The notes: generated by a model not told the origin, from the sequence alone. A stretch of DNA of 64,000 bases from Oscillospiraceae bacterium (GCA_015068845.1 SVJR01000001.1:1-64000), one strand, 5' to 3'. Shown: positions 28,119 through 40,720, numbered from the stretch's first letter. Translations and numbers: made by a program.

Positions 28119-29411
28119 TTAATATGTAATCAGCTTATCTCTAAGCTTTGAATAAACTATCTTTTGACTTTTGTATAAGCTCGAATACCCTGACAGCATA
28201 TAGCTCACGGCGCAAACAACCGCAAAGGGCATTGCGACATCGCCGCCAAACACCTCAATTGCAAGCACAAACGACGCAACCGGGCAATTCACAACTCCGC
28301 AAAAAACCGCAACAAAACCTATTGCAGCACCAAGCGACGGGTCAACACCTAAAAGCGGCGCCATAACACAACCAAAGGTTGAACCGATAAAGAACGACGG
28401 AACAATCTCTCCACCCTTGAACCCTGCCGCAATAGTTATTGCCGTAAACAGAATTTTAAATAGAAAATCCGACCATCTTGCATCGCCTTTGATTATCGCA
28501 CGGGAGATAACATCCATACCTGCGCCGTTGTAATCAGTAGTTCCTATTGTGTATGTAAGTAAAATTATTACTACACCTCCCAAAAAAGCACATAAGAACT
28601 TATTGGGAATAAATCGGCTGCCAAACTTTTCGCACTTATGTATTGAAAAGCAAAACAGCGTGCTTACCAATGCGCATAAAACCGCAAGGACAATAATTCC
28701 CGAAATCAGTTTGACAGACATAGGCTCTAAAGTTACAACCCCCACAAAGCTGACCGGTGATATCCCGAAATTTAAAGCCGCTTGCGAGGCAATAAACGCA
28801 GAAATAACACACGGAACAAGTCCGGCATAGTGCATAACACCGACGCTTGTTACCTCGAGGGCAAAAAACATAGCCGTAACGGGCGTCCCAAAAACTGCAG
28901 CAAACACCGCACTCATACCTGACATAACGATTATATGCTTGTCGTTTTCGTCCATGCGGAATACTTTGCCAAAGGCATAGCCCAGACTTCCGCCAAGCTG
29001 AAGCGCTGCGCCTTCCCTGCCGGCACTGCCGCCCAACAAGTGGGTAATCACAGTGCTGACAAAAATCAGAGGCGCCATTACAAGCGGTACGGATTCCTCA
29101 CTGCGGACGGACTCGATAACACGATTCGTGTCAATACGCCCCGAGCCTTTAAACAAACGGTACAGCACAGCTATCACAACACCGCCGACCGGTAAAAACA
29201 AAATCAACCATTTATTCAGATGCCGGAGTTCGGTCACAAATTCAACACTTATATGGAAGGCGCTACCTACCACTCCGCCTGTCAACCCGACAATAATCGC
29301 AATTATCAGCCATTTTAAAAATATTTTGAGATATTCTAAAGATGCGTCCATATTATTTTTTATCTGTAACACGGTAACCCTCCCTCTGTTTATTTGCACC
29401 AATTCTTTCAT
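28119..29411 (-). CDS. ClC-family anion channel/transporter, divergent (possible fluoride-type)
   Basis: GGSAGREGAALQLGGSLG (ClC GREGP-type motif), FKGGEIVPSFFIGSTFGC. Likely start MKELVQINRG rather than 29471. Confidence 0.85.
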   Translation of the reverse strand: MKELVQINRGRVTVLQIKNNMDASLEYLKIFLKWLIIAIIVGLTGGVVGSAFHISVEFVTELRHLNKWLILFLPVGGVVIAVLYRLFKGSGRIDTNRVIESVRSEESVPLVMAPLIFVSTVITHLLGGSAGREGAALQLGGSLGYAFGKVFRMDENDKHIIVMSGMSAVFAAVFGTPVTAMFFALEVTSVGVMHYAGLVPCVISAFIASQAALNFGISPVSFVGVVTLEPMSVKLISGIIVLAVLCALVSTLFCFSIHKCEKFGSRFIPNKFLCAFLGGVVIILLTYTIGTTDYNGAGMDVISRAIIKGDARWSDFLFKILFTAITIAAGFKGGEIVPSFFIGSTFGCVMAPLLGVDPSLGAAIGFVAVFCGVVNCPVASFVLAIEVFGGDVAMPFAVVCAVSYMLSGYSSLYKSQKIVYSKLRDKLITY

Positions 29412-29543
29412 ATTGAATATGTAAAAAATCGCAACTTTATATATAATACAACTTATAATTAAAAAAGTCAACCACTTTCTGCAATTGTGTTAATGCTTGC
29501 AATTATTGACCGTTTTTCGAATTTTTTCTTATTAATTTCTAAT

Positions 29544-29583
29544 AAAAAAACTCTGTGGAAGCTATATCCACAGAGTTTTTTTT
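29544..29583. terminator. Terminator hairpin
   Basis: AAAAAAACTCTGTGGA-AGCTATA-TCCACAGAGTTTTTTTT, 3' of the 29584-30312 CDS. Confidence 0.88.
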
Positions 29584-30312
29584 CTAATCCAACAAGTTAT
29601 CAGCTTTTGTCCATTTTACTAAACCGCCTTCGCCACAAGGACTGCACTCGTACATTTCGGTCATCTGCTCATTCAGCACAAATTCGCAAAGCAGCGAGCT
29701 GTGGTCTTTGACCCACCAACGCCATCTGCCCACATATACTGTTTCGCCGCCAAATTCTGATTTGCCGACAATTTCAAATATAAAAGCATTTCCCGTTTCT
29801 GCATCAACTTCGCCAAATTTCTGACGAAGATTATTCTCAATACTTTTCCGTTCATCCTCCGTCACTTCGCTCAGTTCTGTAATCATAAATTCACAAATTT
29901 CATTAGCTTGAGGTGTTATCCGTGCCATTGAGGGTGTGTTCTCTTCATCAGCCTCTGTTGCTATCTCATTGTTTAAATCAGCTATTTCGGGCACAGCCTT
30001 TTCTTTTACGGATGATTCTTCTGTTTTTTCAGTAACAGTTTCTGCGCTTTTTATCTCTGCCGCTTCTATTTGCCGAGGCTGAACGCTTTGTTCCAAAGAC
30101 TTTTCGGTTGCAGGATTAATTTGAGGAAGTGCTGCAATGCCCATAACAAGTACCAAAACCGCCGCAAGTGCCGTGCCGTATCCCGGTTTAAATCTGAATA
30201 CCTTTTTTGCGGACTTTCCGGCTTCTGCTTTTTCGAATATTTTTTCAATTAATTCACGGTTGGGTTTTATATCATCATTTGCCGCCTTGTAATACTTTCT
30301 AAACAAAATCAT
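29584..30312 (-). CDS. Membrane-anchored anti-sigma factor-like protein
   Basis: One central TM (GYGTALAAVLVLVMGIAAL). Overlaps the ECF sigma gene by 14 nt. Family inferred from context. Confidence 0.6.
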   Translation of the reverse strand: MILFRKYYKAANDDIKPNRELIEKIFEKAEAGKSAKKVFRFKPGYGTALAAVLVLVMGIAALPQINPATEKSLEQSVQPRQIEAAEIKSAETVTEKTEESSVKEKAVPEIADLNNEIATEADEENTPSMARITPQANEICEFMITELSEVTEDERKSIENNLRQKFGEVDAETGNAFIFEIVGKSEFGGETVYVGRWRWWVKDHSSLLCEFVLNEQMTEMYECSPCGEGGLVKWTKADNLLD

Positions 30313-30775
30313 ATCCTCCCTTTAGCTTTTCACCGAGCATTTTTCTGCCACGGCTGAGCTGTGATTTTACGGTTGAAGGGTTTGTGCCAAGGTATTTTGA
30401 AATCTGCTCGACGGACATATCCTCGTAATAAAAAAGATGGATAACTGCCCGGTACTTTTGCGGAAGCTCCGCTACCGCATAGTAAACATCGCTCTTTTCG
30501 TTAGCGTCAAAGACCGGCATATCCTCCCGCTCAGACAACGGCACGGTTTTTTTGTGCCAGCTTGTGGTAAAAATACTTTTGCTGCAGTTAAGCGTAACAC
30601 GGATAAGCCACGCCTTTATATGCTCGTCGCCTTCAAAGTCGGTGTCGGTTTTTATGTAACGCAAAAAAACCTCCTGCACCACATCGTCCGCGTGTTCGCG
30701 GTTTTTTGTCTGCGAAAGAGCAAGCTTGTAAATCATATCAAAATACTTTTCAACTATCTGACGCTTTTCGTCCAT
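30299..30775 (-). CDS. ECF-type RNA polymerase sigma factor
   Basis: DMIYKLALSQTKNREHADDVVQEVFLRYIK, and sigma-4 MSVEQISKYLGTNPSTVKSQLSRGRKMLGEKL. Confidence 0.92.
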   Translation of the reverse strand: MDEKRQIVEKYFDMIYKLALSQTKNREHADDVVQEVFLRYIKTDTDFEGDEHIKAWLIRVTLNCSKSIFTTSWHKKTVPLSEREDMPVFDANEKSDVYYAVAELPQKYRAVIHLFYYEDMSVEQISKYLGTNPSTVKSQLSRGRKMLGEKLKGGYDFV

Positions 30776-30861
30776 AAGGAATCCCTCTGAATATAATACT
30801 TTTTAAGCACCGCAAAGGTTGCAAAACAGTCTTTATTTTTGTAATTTATTTTTTTCAACAA

Positions 30862-30882
30862 AAGGGACGGTTATCCGTCCCT
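30862..30882 (-). terminator. Terminator-like hairpin
   Basis: AAGGGACGG-TTAT-CCGTCCCTT, T-rich tract on the minus side. Confidence 0.55.
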
Positions 30883-30891
30883 TGCCTTTAA

Positions 30892-32250
30892 TTAGTTCTT
30901 CAGGCTATGTATCGGTGCAGGAATTCTGCCGCCGCGGTTTATGAAGTCACAGCTTGAATAATTATGAACCGGCATAATGGGGGCATAACCCAAAAGTCCG
31001 CCAAATTCCACGGTTTCGCCCACGCCTTTGCCGATAACCGGGATTACTCTGACTGCAGTTGTTTTCTGGTTTATCATACCGATTGCCATTTCGTCAGCAA
31101 TAATAGCAGAAATGGTTGAAGCAGAAGTATCCCCGGGAATTGCTATCATATCAAGACCAACCGAACATACACAGGTCATTGCTTCGAGCTTGTCGAGAGT
31201 CAGTGCTCCGCACTCTGCCGCCGCAATCATACCTGCATCCTCACTGACGGGAATAAACGCACCACTTAGACCGCCAACATAGCTTGACGCCATAACGCCA
31301 CCCTTTTTAACCGCATCGTTAAGCAGAGCAAGTGCTGCTGTTGTGCCGTGAGTTCCGCATTTTTCAAGACCCATTTCCTCTAAAATATACGCAACGCTGT
31401 CGCCGATTTCGGGAGTTGGTGCCAAAGATAAGTCCACAATACCGAACGGAACATCGAGCCTTCTTGATGCTTCCTGAGCAACAAGCTGACCCATACGGGT
31501 AATTTTGAATGCAGTCTTTTTTATTACATCGGCAACCGTGCCGAAGTTTGCGCCCTTGACCTTCTCAAGTGCAGACTTTACAACACCGGGGCCGCTGACG
31601 CCGACATTGATAACCGTGTCGCCCTCGCCCACGCCGTGGAATGCACCTGCCATAAACGGATTATCCTCAACGGCATTGGCAAACACAACCAGCTTTGCAC
31701 AACCGAAGGAATCCTTGTCGGCGGTGAGCCGTGCCGATTTTTTGATTACCTCACCCATAAGCTTTACGGCATCCATATTGATACCCGCTTTTGTTGTTGC
31801 AACGCCCACAGACGAGCATACTCTGTCGGTGGTGGCAAGCGCTTCAGGGATTGAATCAATGAGAATCCTATCACCATTGGTAAAACCCTTATGCACCAGT
31901 GCTGAAAAACCGCCGATAAAGTTGACACCGGTTTCGATTGCGGCACGGTTGAGTGTTTCGGCAAAGCACACATAGTCCTTTGCATCGCTTGCACCGGCAA
32001 TCATTGAAATTGGTGTGACTGAAATTCGTTTGTTTATAATGGGAATTCCGTACTGACGGCTGATATCCTCGCCGGTTTTAACCAAATTCTTTGCACTGCG
32101 TGTAATTTTGTCGTAAATTTTCTCGCAAGCGCGTTTTGCATCGCTGTCAATGCAGTCCTGAAGGGAAATCCCCATTGTTATTGTTCTTATATCAAGATGC
32201 TGGTCATCAATCATCTTGATTGTTTCCATTATCTCTCTTGTATTTATCAT
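30892..32250 (-). CDS. PFL/UPF0210 family protein (DUF711-like)
   Basis: [20 protein letters not shown]..., [13 protein letters not shown]. Paired with an ACT protein. Confidence 0.88.
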   Translation of the reverse strand: MINTREIMETIKMIDDQHLDIRTITMGISLQDCIDSDAKRACEKIYDKITRSAKNLVKTGEDISRQYGIPIINKRISVTPISMIAGASDAKDYVCFAETLNRAAIETGVNFIGGFSALVHKGFTNGDRILIDSIPEALATTDRVCSSVGVATTKAGINMDAVKLMGEVIKKSARLTADKDSFGCAKLVVFANAVEDNPFMAGAFHGVGEGDTVINVGVSGPGVVKSALEKVKGANFGTVADVIKKTAFKITRMGQLVAQEASRRLDVPFGIVDLSLAPTPEIGDSVAYILEEMGLEKCGTHGTTAALALLNDAVKKGGVMASSYVGGLSGAFIPVSEDAGMIAAAECGALTLDKLEAMTCVCSVGLDMIAIPGDTSASTISAIIADEMAIGMINQKTTAVRVIPVIGKGVGETVEFGGLLGYAPIMPVHNYSSCDFINRGGRIPAPIHSLKN

Positions 32251-32264
32251 AGCCGACCTCGCCC

Positions 32265-32534
32265 TTAAATTCTATGCATTGAATTGAAGATATCCTCGTT
32301 CTGCAGACGGATATCAACGCCGATTTCCTTACCTATTTTTTCAAGCTCTGCAACAAGTGCCGATACATCCTGTTCGTCGCTTTCAAGCTCTACCAGCATA
32401 ATCATTGTAAAAATGTTCTGCATAATTGTCTGGTTAATATCTAATACATTAACACCGTGACGATAAAGGCAGTCGCTTACCTTTGCGATAATACCGGTAC
32501 GGTCGATACCCATTACTGTAACAATTGCTCTCAT
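32265..32534 (-). CDS. ACT-domain protein (UPF0237 family)
   Basis: [44 protein letters not shown]. Confidence 0.92.
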   Translation of the reverse strand: MRAIVTVMGIDRTGIIAKVSDCLYRHGVNVLDINQTIMQNIFTMIMLVELESDEQDVSALVAELEKIGKEIGVDIRLQNEDIFNSMHRI

Positions 32535-32657
32535 TTTTTCATTCTCCTTTATTTTTAGTCCGCCTGAGCATTCGGGCAGGCAGTTTTTTGCTTTTTACAT
32601 TAAAATATTATACAATGTGCCAACTTTTCCGTCAAGTAAATTTTATACAAAATTTAG

Positions 32658-32686
32658 TTGAAAATTTTTTAATTTTGTGGTATACT
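32658..32686 (+). promoter_or_regulatory. Promoter for the ygiQ-folD-radA unit
   Basis: TTGAAA, 17 bp, TATACT. Confidence 0.7.
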
Positions 32687-32725
32687 GAATTATATTATTT
32701 TTAGTAAATTGCGAGGCTTTTTGAT

Positions 32726-34654
32726 ATGTTTCTTCCCGTTTTGAAGGACGATATGAAAAAACTGAACATAGACCGTCTTGACTTCGTTTATGTCGTCGGG
32801 GATGCGTATGTTGACCATTCGAGTTTCGGTCACGCAATCATCTCACGCGTATTGGAGGCGGCAAGCTTTTCGGTTGGTATAATCTCTCAGCCCGATTGGC
32901 AAAGCTGCGAGAACTTTAAGGTGCTTGGAGAGCCACGGCTCGGTTTTCTGGTTTCGTCCGGAAACATCGACCCTATGGTCAACCGTTACACGGTATCAAA
33001 AAAGGTTCGTTCAACCGACCTTTATTCACCGGGCGGCAAGGCAGGACTTCGCCCTGACCGGGCAACCATTGTCTACTGCAACCGTATCCGCGAGGCTTAC
33101 GGCAAGAAAATCCCTATAATAATCGGCGGGGTTGAGGCAAGCCTCAGGCGGTTTGCGCACTATGACTACTGGTCAGATAAAGTCAGACGAAGCATTCTTA
33201 TAGACAGCGGTGCAGACCTCCTCATTTACGGTATGGGGGAGCACCAGATTGTTGAGATCGCAAAGCTTCTTGATATGGGTGTGCCGGTGGGCGAAATAAA
33301 GAGTGTAGCCGGTACGGTATATATTGAGAATAACAACGGGGTTTTTCCCGATAAATTTATAAAAATACCGTCTTTTGACGAGGTATCAGAACACAAGTGC
33401 CTTTATGCAGAGGCAGCAAAGGTGCAGTACGAAGAACAGGACGCCTTCCGTGGCAGGGCAATTGTTCAGGCGGACAACGAAGACAAATGCGTCGTTCAGT
33501 TGCCGCCCTCACCGCCGCTCACCACTGAGGAGCTTGATGCGGTTTATGAATTGCCATACGAGGGGACTTATCACCCGATGTACGAAAAGCTTGGCGGTGT
33601 TCCTGCAATCAATGAGGTTGAATTCAGCATTACCTCATCACGAGGTTGCTTTGGCTCGTGCAATTTCTGCACACTTGCCTTTCACCAAGGCAGAACAGTA
33701 ACCGCCCGCAGTCACGAATCAATTATACGCGAAGTTACAGCCATGACTAAAAAGCCCAACTTCAAGGGCTACATTCACGATGTGGGCGGCCCGACAGCAA
33801 ACTTCCGTGCTCCGTCCTGCAAAAAGCAGCTTAAATATGGGGTGTGTAAGGATAAACAATGTCTTTTCCCCACTCCCTGCAAGAACCTTGAGGTGTCGCA
33901 CAGCGACTATCTGGAGTTGCTTCGAAAGTTACGGAAAATTCCAAAGGTAAAAAAGGTATTTATCCGCTCCGGAATACGGTTTGACTATCTTCTGGCAGAC
34001 AAGGACGAGGCCTTCTTCCGTGAATTATGCCGACACCACATCAGCGGTCAGCTGCGAGTTGCGCCCGAGCATATCTCGGACAATGTTCTGAAGTATATGG
34101 GCAAGCCCTCGTCAGAGGTTTACGAAAGGTTTGTTCAGAAATTTGAGAAAATAAATAAGCAAACCGGCAAGGAGCAGTATGTTGTTCCGTACCTTATGTC
34201 CTCCCATCCGGGGAGCACATTGAAGGATGCAATCCGGCTTGCGGAATATCTGAACCGAAACAAGCTTAATCCTGAGCAGGTTCAGGACTTTTACCCCACA
34301 CCGGGCAGCATTTCCACCTGTATGTATTACACGGGGATTGACCCGAGAACGGGTAAGTCGGTTTATGTGCCGACAGATTACAAGGAAAAACAGTTGCAGA
34401 GGGCTCTTCTGCAGTTCAAATCGCCCGGGAACTATGAAAAGGTTCTTGCGGCACTTAAAAAGGCAAACCGGCTTGACCTTATTGGTTACGGTCCCAATTG
34501 CCTTATAAAGCCCGAAAAAGGAGAAAAAATAAATGGCAAAAATACTCAGTGGAAAGACAGTGTCCGCAAGAATAAAGGAAAATTTGAAGAAAGAAATCGA
34601 AGAATTGAAGGCGAAAGGCGTGCTTCCCGGTCTCGCCGTAATCATAGTAGGTGA
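32726..34654 (+). CDS. YgiQ-family radical SAM protein
   Basis: [39 protein letters not shown]-terminal tail overlaps folD. Confidence 0.93.
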   Translation: MFLPVLKDDMKKLNIDRLDFVYVVGDAYVDHSSFGHAIISRVLEAASFSVGIISQPDWQSCENFKVLGEPRLGFLVSSGNIDPMVNRYTVSKKVRSTDLYSPGGKAGLRPDRATIVYCNRIREAYGKKIPIIIGGVEASLRRFAHYDYWSDKVRRSILIDSGADLLIYGMGEHQIVEIAKLLDMGVPVGEIKSVAGTVYIENNNGVFPDKFIKIPSFDEVSEHKCLYAEAAKVQYEEQDAFRGRAIVQADNEDKCVVQLPPSPPLTTEELDAVYELPYEGTYHPMYEKLGGVPAINEVEFSITSSRGCFGSCNFCTLAFHQGRTVTARSHESIIREVTAMTKKPNFKGYIHDVGGPTANFRAPSCKKQLKYGVCKDKQCLFPTPCKNLEVSHSDYLELLRKLRKIPKVKKVFIRSGIRFDYLLADKDEAFFRELCRHHISGQLRVAPEHISDNVLKYMGKPSSEVYERFVQKFEKINKQTGKEQYVVPYLMSSHPGSTLKDAIRLAEYLNRNKLNPEQVQDFYPTPGSISTCMYYTGIDPRTGKSVYVPTDYKEKQLQRALLQFKSPGNYEKVLAALKKANRLDLIGYGPNCLIKPEKGEKINGKNTQWKDSVRKNKGKFEERNRRIEGERRASRSRRNHSR

Positions 34655-35384
34655 GGACCCTGCGTCAAAGGTTTATGTTGGCAGAAAGGAAGCAATGTGT
34701 CAGGAGCTTGGAATGCATTCCGAGAAGTTTGCCCTTCCCGAGGAAACCACACAAGAGGAACTCGTTGCTCTTGTTGAGAAGCTTAACTGCGATGATAAGG
34801 TTCACGGAATTCTTGTTCAGCTTCCTCTTCCTAAGCATCTTGACGAAAAGGCTGTTATAAACACCATCCGTCCCGAAAAGGATGTTGATGCTTTCCACCC
34901 TGTAAATGTGGGTAAAATAATGATAGGCGACTACGATTTTGTACCCTGTACCCCTGCCGGTATTATGGAGCTTATTGCAGAAAGCAAGGTTGAGGTCGAG
35001 GGTAAAACCTGCGTTGTTATCGGCAGAAGCAACATTGTGGGCAAGCCTATGAGTATGCTTCTTCTCCACAAGAACGGAACCGTTACCACCTGCCATTCAC
35101 GCACCAAAAACATTAAGGAAATCACCAAAACTGCGGATATTCTTGTTGCAGCAGTTGGTCGTGCCAATTTTGTTACTGCGGATATGGTCAAGCCCGGCGC
35201 GGTTGTTATTGATGTTGGTATGAACCGCTTAGAGGACGGCAGACTTGTCGGTGATGTGGCATTTGACGAGGTTGAAAGAATTGCCGGAGCAATCACTCCC
35301 GTACCCGGCGGCGTTGGTCCTATGACCATTGCAATGCTTATGCAGAACACTTTTACCGCAGCAAAAAACACTTTAAATTTTTAA
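34533..35384 (+). CDS. folD: bifunctional methylenetetrahydrofolate dehydrogenase/cyclohydrolase
   Basis: [66 protein letters not shown] about 10 nt upstream. Confidence 0.96.
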   Translation: MAKILSGKTVSARIKENLKKEIEELKAKGVLPGLAVIIVGEDPASKVYVGRKEAMCQELGMHSEKFALPEETTQEELVALVEKLNCDDKVHGILVQLPLPKHLDEKAVINTIRPEKDVDAFHPVNVGKIMIGDYDFVPCTPAGIMELIAESKVEVEGKTCVVIGRSNIVGKPMSMLLLHKNGTVTTCHSRTKNIKEITKTADILVAAVGRANFVTADMVKPGAVVIDVGMNRLEDGRLVGDVAFDEVERIAGAITPVPGGVGPMTIAMLMQNTFTAAKNTLNF

Positions 35385-35396
35385 AGGAATTTTAAT

Positions 35397-36767
35397 ATGA
35401 AGCTTAAAACCGTTTACACATGCTCCGAATGCGGTGCACAGTTCCCTAAATGGATGGGCAAGTGTACCGCCTGCAACTCGTGGAACACCATAATTGAAGA
35501 AGTAATCAGCGAGGCGCCTGCCAAATCCCGCGCTTCGGTTATGTCAACCCCCTCCTCCCACACATCTGTTCCCAAAACCATACGGGACATTGATTCGACC
35601 GACGAGGAGCGTACCCTGACTGGTATGGGGGAGCTTGACCGTGTTCTTGGCGGCGGACTTGTCAGCGGCTCACTTGTCCTGGTGGGCGGTGACCCCGGAA
35701 TCGGCAAATCCACGCTTCTTTTGCAGATTTGCGAAACCCTTGGACGAACAAAAAAAATCCTTTATGTTTCGGGCGAGGAATCACAAAGGCAGATTAAACT
35801 GAGAGCTGACCGACTTGGCATAATAACCGAAAATCTCAAAATATACTCCGAGACAAATATGAGTCTTGTAATCGACTGCGTTTTCCGCGAAAACCCCGAT
35901 ATTCTCATCGTTGACTCGGTTCAGACAATGTTCAATCCCGAAATTCAATCGACACCCGGTAACATTACACAAATCCGGGACACGGCGTCGGTGCTTATGA
36001 AGATTGCAAAAGAGAATTCCATTTCGGTATTTCTTGTTGGACACGTTACGAAAGAGGGCTCGCTTGCAGGACCAAAGGTTCTGGAACACATTGTTGATTC
36101 GGTTCTCTATTTTGAGGGCGACCGTCATCAGTCATTCCGGATACTCCGGGCAGTTAAAAACCGCTTTGGCTCCACTAACGAGATTGGCGTTTTTGAAATG
36201 AGTGAAAACGGGCTTCAGGAAATCCCCAATCCTTCACAAGCTATGCTTTCAGGAAGGCCGGAAAACGTGCCGGGCTCGTGCATTATATGCACTATGGAGG
36301 GCACAAGACCGGTGCTTGCAGAGGTTCAGGCTCTTGTATCCCCCACTTCCTTCGGTAATCCCCGACGAATGGCAAGCGGGCCTGACCTTAGCAGGTCACT
36401 TATGCTTATGGCGGTGCTGGAAAAGCGCGGTGGGCTGAGGCTTTCTACATACGATGCATATGTAAATATTGTTGGAGGACTCAGAATTACCGAGCCTGCG
36501 GCAGATTTGGGACTTGCTTTAGCCATTGCCTCAAGCTTTACGGGAACTGCAATTGACAGCGATACTGTTGCAATCGGCGAAATCGGCCTTACCGGCGAGC
36601 TTAGAAGCTGCAGCTTTTTGGAGGCACGAATTGCCGAATGTGAAAAACTTGGGTTTAGGAAATGTATTGTTCCGGCATCCGGAACGGCTAAGCTTAAAAA
36701 ATTCAAAAACATCGAGGTTTGTCCTTTTTACGACATAAAATCCGTAATCGACAAATTCTGTAAATAA
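35397..36767 (+). CDS. radA: DNA repair protein RadA
   Basis: CSECGAQFPKWMGKCTACNSWNT, GGDPGIGKSTLLLQ, KNRFGSTNEIGVFEM. Confidence 0.97.
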   Translation: MKLKTVYTCSECGAQFPKWMGKCTACNSWNTIIEEVISEAPAKSRASVMSTPSSHTSVPKTIRDIDSTDEERTLTGMGELDRVLGGGLVSGSLVLVGGDPGIGKSTLLLQICETLGRTKKILYVSGEESQRQIKLRADRLGIITENLKIYSETNMSLVIDCVFRENPDILIVDSVQTMFNPEIQSTPGNITQIRDTASVLMKIAKENSISVFLVGHVTKEGSLAGPKVLEHIVDSVLYFEGDRHQSFRILRAVKNRFGSTNEIGVFEMSENGLQEIPNPSQAMLSGRPENVPGSCIICTMEGTRPVLAEVQALVSPTSFGNPRRMASGPDLSRSLMLMAVLEKRGGLRLSTYDAYVNIVGGLRITEPAADLGLALAIASSFTGTAIDSDTVAIGEIGLTGELRSCSFLEARIAECEKLGFRKCIVPASGTAKLKKFKNIEVCPFYDIKSVIDKFCK

Positions 36768-36867
36768 ATTAAAAAATTAAAAAATATATATAAATATGAA
36801 AAGCTCCCAAAGCTTATCACTATATGCTTAGTGGAGGTTTTCAAAAAAATTGAAGGGAAGTCTTTGC

Positions 36868-37338
36868 GTGTTTCACATAGGCGACAGAGTAGTTTATCCA
36901 ATGCACGGAGCCGGCATCATTGTCGACATTGAAGAGAAAAAAATCCTGGGTGAAGAGCACCAATATTATATTGTGCAGATTTCGATCAGCGATATGAAGG
37001 TCATGCTCCCTGTAAACAACACAGAAACCATCGGTATCCGTAAGATTGTGTCCGCGGACGCCGCAGATGAGGCCATCAACCATTTCCACTTGTGCAACGA
37101 GGATTGCAACGATAACTGGAATCAACGATACAGAGAAAACATTGAAAAGCTGAAAAGCGGAGACCTGATGGATGTTGCCACCGTTGCAAAAACCCTGCTT
37201 CTCCGTGACAGAAAAAAGTCACTTTCAAACGCAGAACGAAAAATGCTTTCCAACGCGAAAAATATACTTATATCAGAGCTTATTCTTGCAAAAGGAAAAA
37301 CCTACAACGAAATCGAAGAACTTCTGATGAATGAATAA
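36868..37338 (+). CDS. CarD/CdnL-family transcriptional regulator
   Basis: (V)FHIGDRVVYPMHGAGIIVDIE. GTG start at 36868 with RBS GAAGGGA preferred over TTG at 36850. Confidence 0.9.
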   Translation: MFHIGDRVVYPMHGAGIIVDIEEKKILGEEHQYYIVQISISDMKVMLPVNNTETIGIRKIVSADAADEAINHFHLCNEDCNDNWNQRYRENIEKLKSGDLMDVATVAKTLLLRDRKKSLSNAERKMLSNAKNILISELILAKGKTYNEIEELLMNE

Positions 37339-37358
37339 CACTCTACGGAGGGACTTGT

Positions 37359-38075
37359 ATGTTTTCAAAGAAATATGCAAAGCCAAAGGCAACCGCAATC
37401 ATTGTGGCTGCAGGCGACAGCCGCAGAATGGGCCAGGGTGTCAATAAGCAGTTTTTGCTTATTGACGGCATCCCTGTTCTTGCTCATACTTTGGAAAAGT
37501 TTGATAAAGCAGAAACAATAGGCAATATTATAATTGTAACAAAGCCCGAGAACATTCCCACTGTCTGGGATATGATAAAGGAATTTGGTATCCGCAAGGT
37601 AACCGACATAGTCCCCGGCGGCGCAACTCGTCAGCAATCGGTTATGAACGGCTTGAGGCTTGTAGAAAACGATGCCTTGGTTGCAGTTCACGATGGGGCA
37701 CGCCCCTTTGTTTCACCTCAGCTGATTGACCGGTTATGCGAAACCGGGCAGGAATTCGGTGCGGTTGTTCCCGGAGTTATTCCTAAAGACACCGTAAAGG
37801 TTCTTGATAAAACCGGCACGGTTGCAAACACACCGGACAGAGATACTCTGCGTTGCATACAAACTCCACAGGTCTTTAAGACCGACATTCTGAAGCTTGC
37901 CTATATCCGTGCCGAGGAAGCTACCTTTACCGGAACAGATGACGGCTCGGTTGTTGAATTTTCGGGAGTGCCGGTAACAATCACAGATGGTGAAAACACT
38001 AACATAAAGGTAACTACACCCGAGGATTTGCTTATTGCAGAGGCAATCTGCCAATTTTTAAAAAATAATTACTAA
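37359..38075 (+). CDS. ispD: 2-C-methyl-D-erythritol 4-phosphate cytidylyltransferase
   Basis: AIIVAAGDSRRMGQGVNKQFL, VHDGARPFV. Confidence 0.95.
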   Translation: MFSKKYAKPKATAIIVAAGDSRRMGQGVNKQFLLIDGIPVLAHTLEKFDKAETIGNIIIVTKPENIPTVWDMIKEFGIRKVTDIVPGGATRQQSVMNGLRLVENDALVAVHDGARPFVSPQLIDRLCETGQEFGAVVPGVIPKDTVKVLDKTGTVANTPDRDTLRCIQTPQVFKTDILKLAYIRAEEATFTGTDDGSVVEFSGVPVTITDGENTNIKVTTPEDLLIAEAICQFLKNNY

Positions 38076-38087
38076 GGAAGTGTTTTT

Positions 38088-38561
38088 ATGCGAATCGGTT
38101 ACGGTTATGATGTCCACGCTCTTTGCGAAGGACGAAAACTGATTTTGGGCGGCGTTGAAGTACCCCATACCGTAGGTCTTTTAGGCCACTCAGATGCGGA
38201 TGTATTGGTTCACGCAATTATGGACGCTCTTCTCGGTGCTGCAGCACTTGGCGATATCGGCAAACACTTTCCCGATACCGACCCGAAATACAAAGGAGCA
38301 GACAGCATTGTACTTTTAAAAGAGGTATGCCGTCTTATTTCCACTCACGGCTATACCATTTCAAACATTGACTCTACCGTTGTTGCGCAGGCTCCAAAGT
38401 TTGCACCGTTCATTGAAAAGATGCGCGAAAATATAGCCCTCGCCGCAAGGATTGACATAGGCTGTGTAAGCGTCAAGGCAACCACTACCGAACATCTCGG
38501 TTTTGAAGGTCGCAAAGAGGGAATTTCCGCAATAGCAGCGGTACTTTTAGAGCAAAAATAA
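38088..38561 (+). CDS. ispF: 2-C-methyl-D-erythritol 2,4-cyclodiphosphate synthase
   Basis: [38 protein letters not shown]. Confidence 0.97.
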   Translation: MRIGYGYDVHALCEGRKLILGGVEVPHTVGLLGHSDADVLVHAIMDALLGAAALGDIGKHFPDTDPKYKGADSIVLLKEVCRLISTHGYTISNIDSTVVAQAPKFAPFIEKMRENIALAARIDIGCVSVKATTTEHLGFEGRKEGISAIAAVLLEQK

Positions 38562-38583
38562 CCGCATTTTGAAGATTTTGGTA

Positions 38584-38644
38584 TATAAATCAAAATAATC
38601 GGCTATAATTATCCATAACCGCCTGTAATCCAGTTTGATTTATA
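38584..38644. repeat. 11-bp perfect inverted repeat TATAAATCAAA / TTTGATTTATA with a nested imperfect hairpin
   Basis: Arms at 38584-38594 and 38634-38644. Inner CGGCTAT...ATAACCG. Confidence 0.65.
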
Positions 38645-38663
38645 GCATTTAATTTTGTATTAT
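38635..38663 (+). promoter_or_regulatory. Candidate groES promoter
   Basis: TTGATT, 17 bp, TATTAT, immediately upstream of CIRCE. Confidence 0.6.
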
Positions 38664-38671
38664 ATATTCTG

Positions 38672-38698
38672 TTAGCACTCAACGACCCAGAGTGCTAA
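38672..38698. promoter_or_regulatory. CIRCE element (HrcA operator)
   Basis: Exact consensus TTAGCACTC-N9-GAGTGCTAA upstream of groES. Confidence 0.98.
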
Positions 38699-38717
38699 CA
38701 CGCACTTAAAAATATAA

Positions 38718-39026
<309 letters not shown>

Positions 39027-39048
39027 TTTATTTTTCGGGAGGACATAA

Positions 39049-40695
<1,647 letters not shown>

Positions 40696-40720
40696 TTCCG
40701 CTTTGGTTACAGTAAAATTC

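Noticed and set aside
36850-36867. TTG start for the CarD-family gene
   Set aside because: The GTG at 36868 restores the normal CarD N-terminus (FHIGDRVVYPMHG) and has an appropriately spaced RBS that the TTG start lacks.
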